64,000 nt of DNA from an uncultured Eubacteriales bacterium (GTDB taxonomy: Bacteria; Bacillota; Clostridia; Christensenellales; CAG-138): contig CACWJZ010000009.1 of NCBI GenBank assembly GCA_902761365.1, forward strand, positions 1 through 64,000, given 5' to 3'. Position 1 is the first letter of the stretch, and each line of letters starts with the position of its first letter. The notes beneath the pieces were generated by a model. The model saw only the letters and a list, made by a program, of their open reading frames with translations. It made no database searches and was not told where the DNA came from. Of this stretch, positions 1 to 7,055 are shown one piece after another. The position numbers were made by a program, and so were the translations under genes.

Positions 1-93
1 GTTTGTTGTTTCGCTATATAGTTTTCAAGGTGCTTTTGCTGTCCCGTTCCTCTCGCGTCGCCGCTCGTTTCCCGCGACAGCTTTGACAGTATA
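1..93 (-). promoter_or_regulatory. Leader of a probable rRNA operon leaving the window to the left
   Basis: Read on the minus strand, the bases from about 81 down to 1 follow a near-perfect promoter (88-116). They contain ACCTTGAAAACTATATA at about 13-29, a close relative of the conserved pre-rRNA box found upstream of 16S or 23S genes in Bacillota. No rRNA gene body lies inside the window, so this is inference. The position at base 1 would also fit a contig that breaks at an rRNA operon. Confidence 0.55.
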
Positions 94-116
94 CCTCCGT
101 GCCATTCGTTTGTCAA
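88..116 (-). promoter_or_regulatory. Strong sigma-A promoter directed to the left
   Basis: On the minus strand TTGACA (116-111) and TATACT (93-88) are separated by exactly 17 bases. Transcription would start near 81 and run out of the window. The strength and the pre-rRNA-like box downstream suggest an rRNA operon promoter. Confidence 0.7.
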
Positions 117-174
117 TACCCTTTTTCAAAAAAATTTTCAGGTTTTTTGACACAACGCCGTCACATTATTTTCA

Positions 175-203
175 TTGAAATACCGGGCTTTTTGTGCTAT
201 GAT
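175..203 (+). promoter_or_regulatory. Sigma-A promoter of the membrane protein-dusB-greA-lysS run
   Basis: TTGAAA (175-180), a 17-base spacer, then TATGAT (198-203). The start site would lie near 210, leaving a leader of about 14 bases with the Shine-Dalgarno GGGAGGG at 214-220 before the ATG at 224. Confidence 0.7.
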
Positions 204-223
204 GAGACCACTTGGGAGGGCCT

Positions 224-892
224 ATGCCGGAAAGATCGCCACAAAAAATAAAAAAGCTTCGTGAGCAGGCGGAGCGGCTCCGTTTCTTCAGCCGCTCGTC
301 CCTGTACATTGCCCGCACCATCGCCCTGATATTCCTGGGGATCATGATGTGCGTGCTGGCCTTTGTGTTCTGCGCGCGCCTGGCCAACCTCTATATCCTG
401 GTCAACGAAGGCATGTCGCTGCGCATCGAGTGCATTTTGCAGGACGGGCCCAAGGAGGAGCTGGACAACTATTTCACCGCGGACTGCATCGCTTCCGACG
501 GACGGCTGTACGACACCACCTATCATCCCTACACTGTTTCTTCCTATAATTATATGTTGGACTTCTCCCGCATCCGGGTGTGGCCCTGGCTGAGCCAGCT
601 ATCCGTGGACGTGCTGGAGCAGACGGAGCACATCGTCGGCACGGCTAACTCCAACGCCGTGGACCCTGACAGCGTCCCGCCCCCCTGGACGCCCATCCGC
701 TATCGGCTGACCGCCAGCAAGGTGAAAGGCAGCTGGCGCATCAACTCCATTGCCACGCTGATGGTGGACCCGAAGATCGATCCGCTGCCCACGGCGGACC
801 CGGCGCGTTCGCCGCTGCCCATGGCCACGCCCACCGTGTCCCCGGTGCCCACGCCGCGGCTGTCCGTCATCACCCCCACCCCCTTCCTATGA
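224..892 (+). CDS. Membrane-anchored protein of unknown function upstream of dusB
   Basis: A 222-residue protein I do not recognise. It has a basic, charged N-terminus (about residues 1-25), one hydrophobic segment at about 28-55, then an extracellular-looking domain. It ends in a Pro/Thr/Ser-rich tail (about 185-222) resembling a wall-spanning or linker stretch. The start chosen is the ATG at 224, because GGGAGGG lies just upstream and a consensus promoter lies at 175-203; an in-frame TTG at 212 would overlap the Shine-Dalgarno. Its last four bases overlap the dusB start (ATGA), so the two are translationally coupled and probably co-transcribed. A single anchored domain suggests a cell-surface or envelope role, but nothing in the sequence names the substrate or partner. 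Confidence 0.75.
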   Translation: MPERSPQKIKKLREQAERLRFFSRSSLYIARTIALIFLGIMMCVLAFVFCARLANLYILVNEGMSLRIECILQDGPKEELDNYFTADCIASDGRLYDTTYHPYTVSSYNYMLDFSRIRVWPWLSQLSVDVLEQTEHIVGTANSNAVDPDSVPPPWTPIRYRLTASKVKGSWRINSIATLMVDPKIDPLPTADPARSPLPMATPTVSPVPTPRLSVITPTPFL

Positions 893-1872
893 CCGTTCAA
901 CAGCTCTTTCAAACGCCGCCGCTGCTCCTGGCCCCCATGGCCGGGTATTCGGACGCGGTCTTTCGGCGCCTCTGCCGGGAGGAGGGCTGCGACCTGGTCT
1001 TTACGGAGATGATCTCCGCAAAGGGGCTCCTGCACGCCAACGAAAAGACCCGGCTGCTGTGCCGTCCCGGGCCCGAGGAGGGGCCTTTGGGCGTGCAGCT
1101 CTTCGGCAGCGACCCCATCTCCATGGGCGTAGCCGCCCGGGTGGTCACGGAGGAGCTGGGGGACAGCCTCTTCTGCCTGGACATCAACTGCGGCTGCCCG
1201 GCCCGGAAGATCGCCGGGAATGGGGACGGCAGTGCCCTGCTGCTGGACCTGCCGCTGGCCGAGAAGGTCATCTCCGCGGTGGTGAAGCATACGACCCTGC
1301 CCGTCAGCGTGAAGTTCCGCTCGGGTTGGGACGAGGCGCACCTGGTCGCGACGGACTTTGCCCGCATGGTCGAGGGGGCCGGCGCCTCTTTCCTCACCCT
1401 CCATCCTCGGACCCGCGTGCAGCAGTACAGCGGCAGCGCCGACTGGCAGCAGATAGAAGCCGTCAAGACTGCCGTGTCCATCCCCGTGGTGGGGAACGGC
1501 GACGTGGTGGACGGTCCCTCCGCCCTGCGGATGCTGCAGGAGACGGGCTGTGATGGGCTCATGATCGGCCGCAGCGCCTTGGGACGTCCCTGGGTCTTCC
1601 GGGAAATCCGGGCTGCTATATGTAAGGAAGATTTCACCTCACCGGACCGGCAGGAGCTGGGCGAGCGCATCCTGCGCCACGCAGAGCTGGAGCTCGCCGC
1701 CAAGGGGGATCACGGCATGGTGGAGCTCCGCAAGCACCTCCCCCTCTACTTCTCCGGCCGCCAGGGCGCCTCTGCCCTCAAAAAAGCCCTGAGTCAGGTA
1801 AAAACCATGGAAGAACTGCGGCGGTTACTGCTTGACAGGGACGAGTGCGATCAATATAATAGTATGAATTAA
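889..1872 (+). CDS. dusB: tRNA-dihydrouridine synthase, DusB type
   Basis: A 327-residue FMN enzyme that reduces uridine to dihydrouridine in the tRNA D-loop, in the cytoplasm. The family signatures appear in order: APMAGYSDAVFRRLC near the N-terminus, GVQLFGSDP, DINCGCPARKI with the catalytic cysteine, VSVKFRSGW, LHPRTRVQQYSG, VVGNGDV and DGLMIGRSALGRPW. The last two form the FMN phosphate-binding end of the TIM barrel. The length is normal for the family. It overlaps the preceding gene by four bases and is followed after about 40 bases by greA, a common neighbourhood in Clostridia. The second glycine-rich motif reads GNGDGSALL where many relatives have GAGAALL, a mild variation. Assignment as DusB rather than another Dus class rests on overall resemblance. 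Confidence 0.93.
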   Translation: MTVQQLFQTPPLLLAPMAGYSDAVFRRLCREEGCDLVFTEMISAKGLLHANEKTRLLCRPGPEEGPLGVQLFGSDPISMGVAARVVTEELGDSLFCLDINCGCPARKIAGNGDGSALLLDLPLAEKVISAVVKHTTLPVSVKFRSGWDEAHLVATDFARMVEGAGASFLTLHPRTRVQQYSGSADWQQIEAVKTAVSIPVVGNGDVVDGPSALRMLQETGCDGLMIGRSALGRPWVFREIRAAICKEDFTSPDRQELGERILRHAELELAAKGDHGMVELRKHLPLYFSGRQGASALKKALSQVKTMEELRRLLLDRDECDQYNSMN

Positions 1873-1893
1873 GGGCCGGGTTTCGTGCGGCCC
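1873..1893 (+). other. Intercistronic hairpin between dusB and greA
   Basis: GGGCCG (1873-1878) pairs with CGGCCC (1888-1893) around a nine-base loop. There is no U-tract, so it is more likely a processing or stability element than a terminator. Confidence 0.4.
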
Positions 1894-1914
1894 ATAAACA
1901 AGGAGATACAAAAC

Positions 1915-2385
1915 ATGGCAGAGATTTGGCTGACTGAACGGGAAGTGGAAAAGCGCCGGCAGAAGCTGGATTATTTGAAGGGCGAGCGCCGGTTGGAGAT
2001 CGCCGAGATGCTGAAGATCGCCCGTGGCTTCGGCGATTTGAGCGAGAACGCGGAATATGACGCCGCCAAGAACGAGCAGGCGAAAAACGAATATGACATC
2101 GCCGTGCTGGAGGATGAGCTGCAGCATGTGCATATCATCGACGAGACCGCCCTGGCCTCTGGCGGCGTGAACATCGGCACCACCGTCACCGTGCGCAACG
2201 CCAAGAACGGCTTTGAGACCACCTACCAGATCGTAGGCACTACGGAGGCCGACCCCCGCAAGGGCAAGATCTCCAACGAGTCCCCCATTGGCGCCGCGCT
2301 CATGGGCCACAAGGCCGGTGAGAAGGTGGACGTGCACACCCCCGGTGGCCTGCTGGAGCTGGAGATCGTCTGCATCAACGTATAA
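1915..2385 (+). CDS. greA: Transcription elongation factor GreA
   Basis: A 156-residue factor that rescues backtracked RNA polymerase by stimulating transcript cleavage. The N-terminal half is the antiparallel coiled coil with the family signature around [16 protein letters not shown] (about residues 40-57). Its acidic tip residues (DLSENAEYD) enter the polymerase secondary channel. The C-terminal half is the FKBP-like globular domain ([18 protein letters not shown]). I start it at the ATG at 1915, preceded by AAGGAG at 1900-1905; an upstream in-frame GTG at 1885 falls in the intercistronic hairpin and would add ten unconserved residues. The length matches the family. It sits 14 bases upstream of lysS in the same run. 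Confidence 0.95.
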   Translation: MAEIWLTEREVEKRRQKLDYLKGERRLEIAEMLKIARGFGDLSENAEYDAAKNEQAKNEYDIAVLEDELQHVHIIDETALASGGVNIGTTVTVRNAKNGFETTYQIVGTTEADPRKGKISNESPIGAALMGHKAGEKVDVHTPGGLLELEIVCINV

Positions 2386-2399
2386 GAGGAGAGAACATC

Positions 2400-4064
2400 A
2401 TGGAACAGCGTCCTGAACAGACCCAGGAGATCACCGCGGAGCAGCTCTCGGAGCTGCTTCAAGTCCGTCGTGACAAGCTCGCCGCCCTGGTGGCGGAGGG
2501 CAAGGACCCCTTTGCCGTCATCCGCTACGACCAGGATACGCACAGTGCCGACATCCAGGCGGATTTCGAGGCTTATGAGAACAAGGAAGTGAGCATCGCT
2601 GGCCGCATGATGAGCAAGCGCATCATGGGCAAGGCCAGCTTCGCCCACATTCTGGACGGCAAGGGCGACATCCAGGTCTATGTGAAGCGGGACGATGTGG
2701 GCGAGGAGCCCTACGCCGCCTTCAAGACCTGGGACATCGGCGACATCGTGGGTGTGAAGGGCTTTGTGTTCAAGACCCGCACCGGCGAGATCTCCGTCCA
2801 CGCCAAGGAGATCATCCTGCTCAGCAAGTCCCTTCGGCCCCTGCCCGAAAAGTTCCACGGGCTCAAGGACCCGGAGCTCCGCTATCGGCAGCGGTATGTG
2901 GACCTGTTCATGAACGACAAGGTCCGGGAGACCTTCCGCAAGCGCAGCGCCATCATCGCCCAGATCCGGCGGTACCTCGACGGCGAAGGCTTCATGGAGG
3001 TGGAGACCCCGGTGCTCAACACCGTGGCTTCCGGCGCCTCCGCCCGGCCCTTCGTGACCCACCACAACACCCTGGACATCGATATGTACATGCGCATCGC
3101 CACGGAGCTGCACCTGAAGATGTGCATCGTGGGCGGGCTCGAGCGAGTGTACGAGATCGGCCGCCTGTTCCGCAACGAGGGCATGGACGCCACCCACAAC
3201 CCGGAGTTCACCACCATCGAGGTGTACCAGGCCTATACGGACCTCAGGGGCATGATGGACCTGTGCGAACAGATCTTCGCCCGCTGCTGCCAGCTGGTCA
3301 ACGGCACCACGAAGATCAGCTACCAGGGCCAGGACGTGGATCTGACGCCCCCCTTCCGCCGCCTTTCCATGAACGACGCCGTGAAGGAATACACCGGCAA
3401 GGACATCTACGGTTGCGCCAGCGACGAGGAGGCCCGCGCCATCGCCAAGGAGCTGGGCATCGAGCTGAAGGACAAGACCGCTACCAAGGGCAAGGTCCTG
3501 GCGGAAGCCTTCGACGCCTTCGTGGAGGACAAGCTCATAGCGCCCACGTTCATCATCGACTATCCCATCGAGAATTCCCCGCTGACCAAGCTGAAAGCCG
3601 GCAGCAAGGACATCGTGGACCGGTTCGAGCTCTTCGTCTGCGGGCACGAGTACGCCAACGCCTACACGGAGCTCAACGACCCCATCGACCAGCGCAGCCG
3701 CTTCATTCAGCAGGCCCAGGAACGGGCCAAGGGCGACGACGAGGCCATGCAGATCGATGAGGACTTCATGGCGGCCATGGAGTACGGCATGCCCCCCACC
3801 GGCGGCATCGGCATCGGCATCGACCGCTTGGTCATGCTCCTCACCGACGCCCCCACCATCCGGGACGTGATCCTGTTCCCCACAATGAAGCCAAAAGGGC
3901 AAAAGTCCCAGGCTGAGGAAGTGCATACCGCTACAGAATATGCAGCCCCGAATGCCGATTTTGAATGTGCCTGCAACACCTGCCCCTCTCAGGAGGCAGG
4001 CGTGCAAGGCTGCGCAGGAAGCAGAAAAATCGACTCCCGCCGAAGAGAAGATCGACTTCTCTAA
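2400..4064 (+). CDS. lysS: Lysine--tRNA ligase, class II, with a frame-disrupted C-terminus
   Basis: It charges tRNA-Lys with lysine. The N-terminal OB-fold anticodon-binding domain covers about residues 60-165. The class II core follows with motif 1, motif 2 ([20 protein letters not shown], about 253-272) and motif 3 ([15 protein letters not shown], about 467-481). The usual bacterial C-terminus, [10 protein letters not shown], falls near residue 500 (base 3900). The remaining 55 or so residues are Cys- and Arg-rich and look unlike any LysS. In the +1 frame, starting before base 3971, a Pro/Ala linker runs into a tRNA-binding domain. I therefore think the intended product is a fusion and that a frame change between about 3890 and 3970 (real, programmed or an assembly error) separates the parts. 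Shine-Dalgarno GAGGAG lies upstream of the ATG. It follows greA. Confidence 0.93.
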   Translation: MEQRPEQTQEITAEQLSELLQVRRDKLAALVAEGKDPFAVIRYDQDTHSADIQADFEAYENKEVSIAGRMMSKRIMGKASFAHILDGKGDIQVYVKRDDVGEEPYAAFKTWDIGDIVGVKGFVFKTRTGEISVHAKEIILLSKSLRPLPEKFHGLKDPELRYRQRYVDLFMNDKVRETFRKRSAIIAQIRRYLDGEGFMEVETPVLNTVASGASARPFVTHHNTLDIDMYMRIATELHLKMCIVGGLERVYEIGRLFRNEGMDATHNPEFTTIEVYQAYTDLRGMMDLCEQIFARCCQLVNGTTKISYQGQDVDLTPPFRRLSMNDAVKEYTGKDIYGCASDEEARAIAKELGIELKDKTATKGKVLAEAFDAFVEDKLIAPTFIIDYPIENSPLTKLKAGSKDIVDRFELFVCGHEYANAYTELNDPIDQRSRFIQQAQERAKGDDEAMQIDEDFMAAMEYGMPPTGGIGIGIDRLVMLLTDAPTIRDVILFPTMKPKGQKSQAEEVHTATEYAAPNADFECACNTCPSQEAGVQGCAGSRKIDSRRREDRLL

Positions 4065-4428
4065 CGTGGAGATCGAGCCCCTGTTCAAGGATTTCGTGGA
4101 CTTTGAGACCTTTTCAAAGTCCGATTTCCGGGCCGTGAAGGTGCTCAACTGCGAGGCCGTGCCCAAGTCCAAGAAGCTATTGAAGTTCACCCTGGACGAC
4201 GGAACAGGCGAAAATCGCGTGATTTTATCGGGCATTCACGCTTTCTACGAGCCGGAACAGCTCATCGGCAAGACCTGCGTGGCCATCACCAATCTGCCAC
4301 CGCGCCCCATGATGGGACTTGAATCCTGCGGTATGCTGCTTTCCGCGCTCCATAAGGAAAACGGCGAAGAACGGCTGAACCTGCTCATGGTCGATCCCCA
4401 CATCCCTGCTGGCGCAAAGCTATACTAA
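3940..4428 (+). CDS. tRNA-binding domain (Trbp111/MetRS C-terminal type), probably the detached tail of LysS
   Basis: The frame is open from 3889 to 4428. From about base 4045 it encodes a clear EMAP-II/Trbp111-like OB-fold: [66 protein letters not shown] and a final HIPAGAKLY. This domain binds tRNA elbows and occurs as the C-terminus of many MetRS proteins and as free Trbp111 or CsaA. No ribosome-binding site precedes the ATG at 3940, and AGGAGG at 3991-3996 is followed by no start in this frame. Independent translation is therefore doubtful. The linker preceding the domain (bases 3970-4060) is Pro/Ala/Glu-rich, as expected of an interdomain linker. The coordinates given are from the first ATG to the stop; the true protein is likely LysS plus this domain. 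Confidence 0.7.
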   Translation: MQPRMPILNVPATPAPLRRQACKAAQEAEKSTPAEEKIDFSNVEIEPLFKDFVDFETFSKSDFRAVKVLNCEAVPKSKKLLKFTLDDGTGENRVILSGIHAFYEPEQLIGKTCVAITNLPPRPMMGLESCGMLLSALHKENGEERLNLLMVDPHIPAGAKLY

Positions 4429-4444
4429 TCGAATATCATCCCTT

Positions 4445-4474
4445 ACACCTCGGAGAAATCCGGGGTGTTTTTTT
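4445..4474 (+). terminator. Rho-independent terminator after lysS
   Basis: A nine-pair stem (ACACCTCGG at 4445-4453 with CCGGGGTGT at 4460-4468, one T-G pair), a six-base loop, and a run of seven T from 4468. It ends the dusB-greA-lysS run. Confidence 0.85.
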
Positions 4475-4522
4475 ATTCATTTTATGCATATTATTCATTT
4501 TGGAAAATCTTAGTTTTTTGCT

Positions 4523-4567
4523 CCGTATGCCAATCCGTATGCCAAAATATGCCAACCGTATGCCAAA
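4523..4567 (+). repeat. Tandem 12-base repeats, left border of the island
   Basis: Four near-tandem units: CCGTATGCCAAT (4523-4534), CCGTATGCCAAA (4535-4546), ATATGCCAA (4547-4555) and CCGTATGCCAAA (4556-4567). They resemble iterons or recombinase arm-binding sites. Related units recur at 6797-6825. Confidence 0.8.
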
Positions 4568-4632
4568 TCGCGCGATGCAATTCTGCAAATCTATAAATCC
4601 GCATACCTTTCTCTAATACTCAATGAATGTGC

Positions 4633-4667
4633 GAACCTGTTGATGAAGAATCGGCAGGTTCTTTTTT
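4633..4667 (+). terminator. Orphan terminator in the island
   Basis: GAACCTG (4633-4639) pairs with CAGGTTC (4655-4661) around 15 bases, followed by six T. There is no gene directly upstream, so it is a relic of a lost gene or of the element's own transcript. Confidence 0.6.
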
Positions 4668-4862
4668 GTATCACTTACTCACTCTTATCAGATGTGTCCA
4701 TACCATTTCCCTATATATCACTTCTTCACCGTGCTTCTTTCTCACGCCAATTCAACACGGCAAATCCGCACGTCACAAAAAGTTCACAAAGAAATTTTCT
4801 CCTTTTTAAAAAAAATTACCAAACGTGGGGTGAGAGGGTTTTTTACGAAACACCTCCTCAGC

Positions 4863-4879
4863 ACCTTCAAAACTGAATA
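4863..4879 (+). other. Pre-rRNA-like box inside the island
   Basis: ACCTTCAAAACTGAATA closely resembles the box at 29-13 (minus strand) at the left end of the window, and resembles Bacillota rRNA leaders and spacers. No rRNA follows; a relaxase fragment begins 57 bases later. Confidence 0.4.
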
Positions 4880-4935
4880 CACAGGCAATCAGATATATGT
4901 GAGAACAGAAAATGTATTTGTGAGATGTCTTTTGC

Positions 4936-5370
4936 GTGTTTGATTATGGCAAGCAGCGCGGTATTGCGGAAAAGCTGAAGCCCATAGACAGGCGGCTGAA
5001 AACCCTTGACGAGCATATTTCAAATGTCGAGAAGTATTTCCAGTACCGCGATATTCACAGGAAATATAAACAGCAGAAGCCGAAAAAGCAGGAAGCGTTT
5101 TACGAAAGCCACCGCATGGAGCTGACCCACTACGAAGCCGCAGAACGCTATCTAAACGCCGTAATGAACGGCAAGACAAGTATTCCCCTAAAGGCGTGGA
5201 AAGCGGAGCGTGACAAGCTGAACGGCGAGAAGAAAGAGCTAACCCGCCAGTATTATGCGCTCAAAGATGAGGTTAAGGAAGTGGAGCAAATCCGCAGGAA
5301 TGTTTACAGTATCTTGATGGAAGAAAACGGCAGAGAGCAGCCGACAAGAAAGCATGAGCATGAACGATGA
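4936..5370 (+). pseudogene. C-terminal remnant of a relaxase/mobilisation protein
   Basis: 144 codons that match the tail of Bacillota relaxases carried by integrative elements. The tail is highly charged and helical, with the typical run DRRLKTLDEHISNVEKY near the start and repeated Lys/Arg/Glu-rich heptads throughout. The N-terminal relaxase domain (the catalytic Tyr and three-His motif) is absent. The first in-frame start (GTG at 4936) has no Shine-Dalgarno, so this is a fragment rather than a working gene. Upstream sequence is AT-rich and noncoding. The gene probably arrived with a mobilisable element and was truncated at its 5' end. A bidirectional terminator follows at 5379-5408. The coding content is AT-richer than the flanking chromosome. 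Confidence 0.7.
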
Positions 5371-5378
5371 AATGAAAG

Positions 5379-5408
5379 AACGGCGGGATAACAACCTATC
5401 CCGCCGTT
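5379..5408. terminator. Bidirectional terminator between convergent genes
   Basis: A perfect 12-pair stem: AACGGCGGGATA (5379-5390) with TATCCCGCCGTT (5397-5408), loop ACAACC. T-rich sequence follows on both strands. It separates the relaxase remnant from the convergent hydrolase gene. Confidence 0.75.
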
Positions 5409-5447
5409 TCTGATTTATGGTTGAACACAATTCGACAAATCAGCCAT

Positions 5448-6533
5448 TTATTTATCTATATTGTCATTGTAAAAGTCCAAGAACTGGTCAAATAGTTCTT
5501 TGTCCAGCCGGTTGCTCCACCTTGTTCTATCGAGGTGAGTATTTATGTATTCGGCTCTATCTTCTGCAAATTGCTCCTTGTTCTCGTCTCCCTTACGGTC
5601 GTACCCAAGAGTTTCAAACCATTTATCAAACTCGGCATCGAACTCGTCCCTGTAGGTGTCATTGCTATCAATGAAGAAGTCGTTATGTCCCTTGTCCTCG
5701 AAATGCAGGAAAGTAAAGCGTGGGTTGTCTTTATACTTCTCGTAGTACAGGTCGTATCCGTAATGAACAGGCACCACATCGTCATCCTCGCTGTGCGCGA
5801 CCATGATGACCGCCTCACTTGCCTCAAATCCGTCAATCGCCGTGTTTGTGGCGTATTTTCCGTACTTGGCCCATTCATAGATTTTTACGAAGGGCATCAT
5901 GGTGTAGATCACATCACCTGCCATTGCCTTGCCGCCTGATTCAAACAAATCTGTCGGGCGATTGCAGCCGCAGCATTCGATGACAGCCTTCACTTCGGGA
6001 TGATATGTGAGCACACTGCACACGCTGTAGCCACCCCAGCTATGCCCGAACAAGCCAATCGGCAACTCAGGGAAGTTGCCGCTTTCTTCCACAAACGAAA
6101 TGGCATGGTCGAGGTCAACTACTCCTTGAGGGAAGCCACCCACGCCTTCCCCCTCGCTCTCGTCGTTTCCAGTGGCGTCATAGGCAAACACATAATAACC
6201 GTGTTGTGCAAAGTAATTTGCGCAGTCCATATACGAGTTATGACCTCCCCCGTATCCGTGCGCTATGATAATGATTCCGCGCTGGTCGCTGCCAGCACTG
6301 TACAAATATCCCGCCAGCATTTGCCCTTCATTTGAGGGAAACATATACTCCGTACATTGTAGTCCGTCGAAATCTTCGACGCGTAGTTTCAAGGGCTCAT
6401 AACTTTCAAACCGCTGATTGATGTTTTCGTTATATACGCTTACAGAAAATGCCCCCCATGCACCGATCAGAACAAGCAGTACGCATACAAGTATTATCAA
6501 AACGATCTTCTTTTTTGATCTATTCTTTTTCAA
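5448..6533 (-). CDS. Membrane-anchored alpha/beta hydrolase
   Basis: A 361-residue protein with a lysine-rich N-terminus and one transmembrane anchor (about residues 7-30), then an alpha/beta-hydrolase fold facing outward. The nucleophile elbow GHSWGG, the oxyanion motif HGYGGG and the late histidine in FEDKGHNDF are visible. An acidic partner is likely in the HSEDDDVVP segment. Members act as serine esterases, lipases or peptidases; the substrate cannot be told. The start is TTG at 6533: GGAGG lies nine bases upstream (6543-6547), whereas a start farther upstream would place that site inside the gene. The gene is AT-rich compared with the chromosome on both sides and lies in the accessory island, so it was probably acquired. 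It is convergent with the relaxase remnant. Confidence 0.85.
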   Translation of the reverse strand: MKKNRSKKKIVLIILVCVLLVLIGAWGAFSVSVYNENINQRFESYEPLKLRVEDFDGLQCTEYMFPSNEGQMLAGYLYSAGSDQRGIIIIAHGYGGGHNSYMDCANYFAQHGYYVFAYDATGNDESEGEGVGGFPQGVVDLDHAISFVEESGNFPELPIGLFGHSWGGYSVCSVLTYHPEVKAVIECCGCNRPTDLFESGGKAMAGDVIYTMMPFVKIYEWAKYGKYATNTAIDGFEASEAVIMVAHSEDDDVVPVHYGYDLYYEKYKDNPRFTFLHFEDKGHNDFFIDSNDTYRDEFDAEFDKWFETLGYDRKGDENKEQFAEDRAEYINTHLDRTRWSNRLDKELFDQFLDFYNDNIDK

Positions 6534-6575
6534 AAGTGTTCGCCTCCACAAAGCTGCATTCTTGAATATAAAAGT

Positions 6576-6584
6576 AGTATAACA
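6576..6584 (-). promoter_or_regulatory. Extended -10 promoter of the hydrolase gene
   Basis: On the minus strand TGTTATACT (6584-6576) is an extended -10 element about 35 bases upstream of the hydrolase Shine-Dalgarno. No good -35 is present. Confidence 0.4.
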
Positions 6585-6698
6585 AAAAAATGTGAATGAT
6601 TCTACCGCTCAATAAAAGAAAACCGTCAATAAATCAAAAAAACACACTTGACAAAACGCTTCATGACTTGAACAACGATCTTCTTTATAATAACGCTA

Positions 6699-6763
6699 TA
6701 CAATTTGTGGCATTAAAAACAGCTCAGGAATGATGCGCCTGAGTTTAGAAGCTCTCAAATTGT
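6699..6763. other. Nested inverted repeats in the island
   Basis: ACAATTTG (about 6700-6707) is complementary to CAAATTGT (6756-6763), and inside lies CTCAGG (6723-6728) with CCTGAG (6738-6743). It could be a structured RNA or recombination site. No gene is associated. Confidence 0.3.
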
Positions 6764-6796
6764 GCAAAAACAATGCCGGATTTGGGCATAAAAGGG

Positions 6797-6825
6797 ATAT
6801 GCCAAATATGCCAAATCGTATGCCA
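6797..6825 (+). repeat. TATGCCA repeats, right border of the island
   Basis: Units ATATGCCAA (6797-6805), ATATGCCAAATCG (6806-6818) and CGTATGCCA (6817-6825). The middle one shares TATGCCAAATCG with the left cluster at 4559-4570. Confidence 0.65.
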
Positions 6826-6939
6826 TTTTCCCATCAAGAGTTATAGATTTCTATAGTTTTTTAGAATTGTCACTTTTATGGGAACGTCAGGTATATAGGC
6901 GTTCATAGGATATAGAAGAATGTTGACGGATAGTTGCTT

Positions 6940-7017
6940 CTATACCGAAGCAAGCGGGAACGAAGCGAGATAGATGATCGCTGCCATTGCGATCCGAAAG
7001 ACAGGCGTTTTTTTCAT
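6940..7017 (-). pseudogene. 25-codon truncated gene after the ABC exporter pair
   Basis: Minus strand, ATG at 7017, preceded at a normal distance by AGAGAGG. It encodes 25 residues beginning MKKTPVFRIAMAAIIYLA, a basic start followed by a hydrophobic helix, and stops at 6940. It lies 38 bases after the second ABC gene. It looks like the start of a multi-pass membrane protein, such as an ECF-type S component (speculative), cut off where the AT-rich island begins. It could instead be a genuine small membrane peptide. Confidence 0.45.
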
Positions 7018-7055
7018 GGTATGTACCTCTCTTATGGTATCTGTTTTTTGTGCCG

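Larger units (their letters stand above)
4475..6950. mobile_element. AT-rich accessory island with relaxase remnant
   Basis: Base composition drops sharply after the lysS terminator and recovers at the ABC exporter genes. Both borders carry clusters of TATGCCA repeats (4523-4567 and 6797-6825) sharing the 12-mer TATGCCAAATCG (4559-4570 and 6807-6818). Inside are a conjugation-type relaxase C-terminal fragment, a hydrolase gene and long gene-poor stretches. No integrase or transposase is visible, so I read it as the decayed remains of an integrated mobilisable element. The bases 4475-4935 hold the repeats, an orphan terminator and the rRNA-like box, and no convincing gene. The bases 6585-6939 hold an inverted repeat and the right repeat cluster only. 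The exact ends are inferred. Confidence 0.55.

Noticed and set aside
4627..4943. Three short overlapping frames in the island
   Set aside because: No ribosome sites, no recognisable protein, and they cover a terminator and the rRNA-like box.
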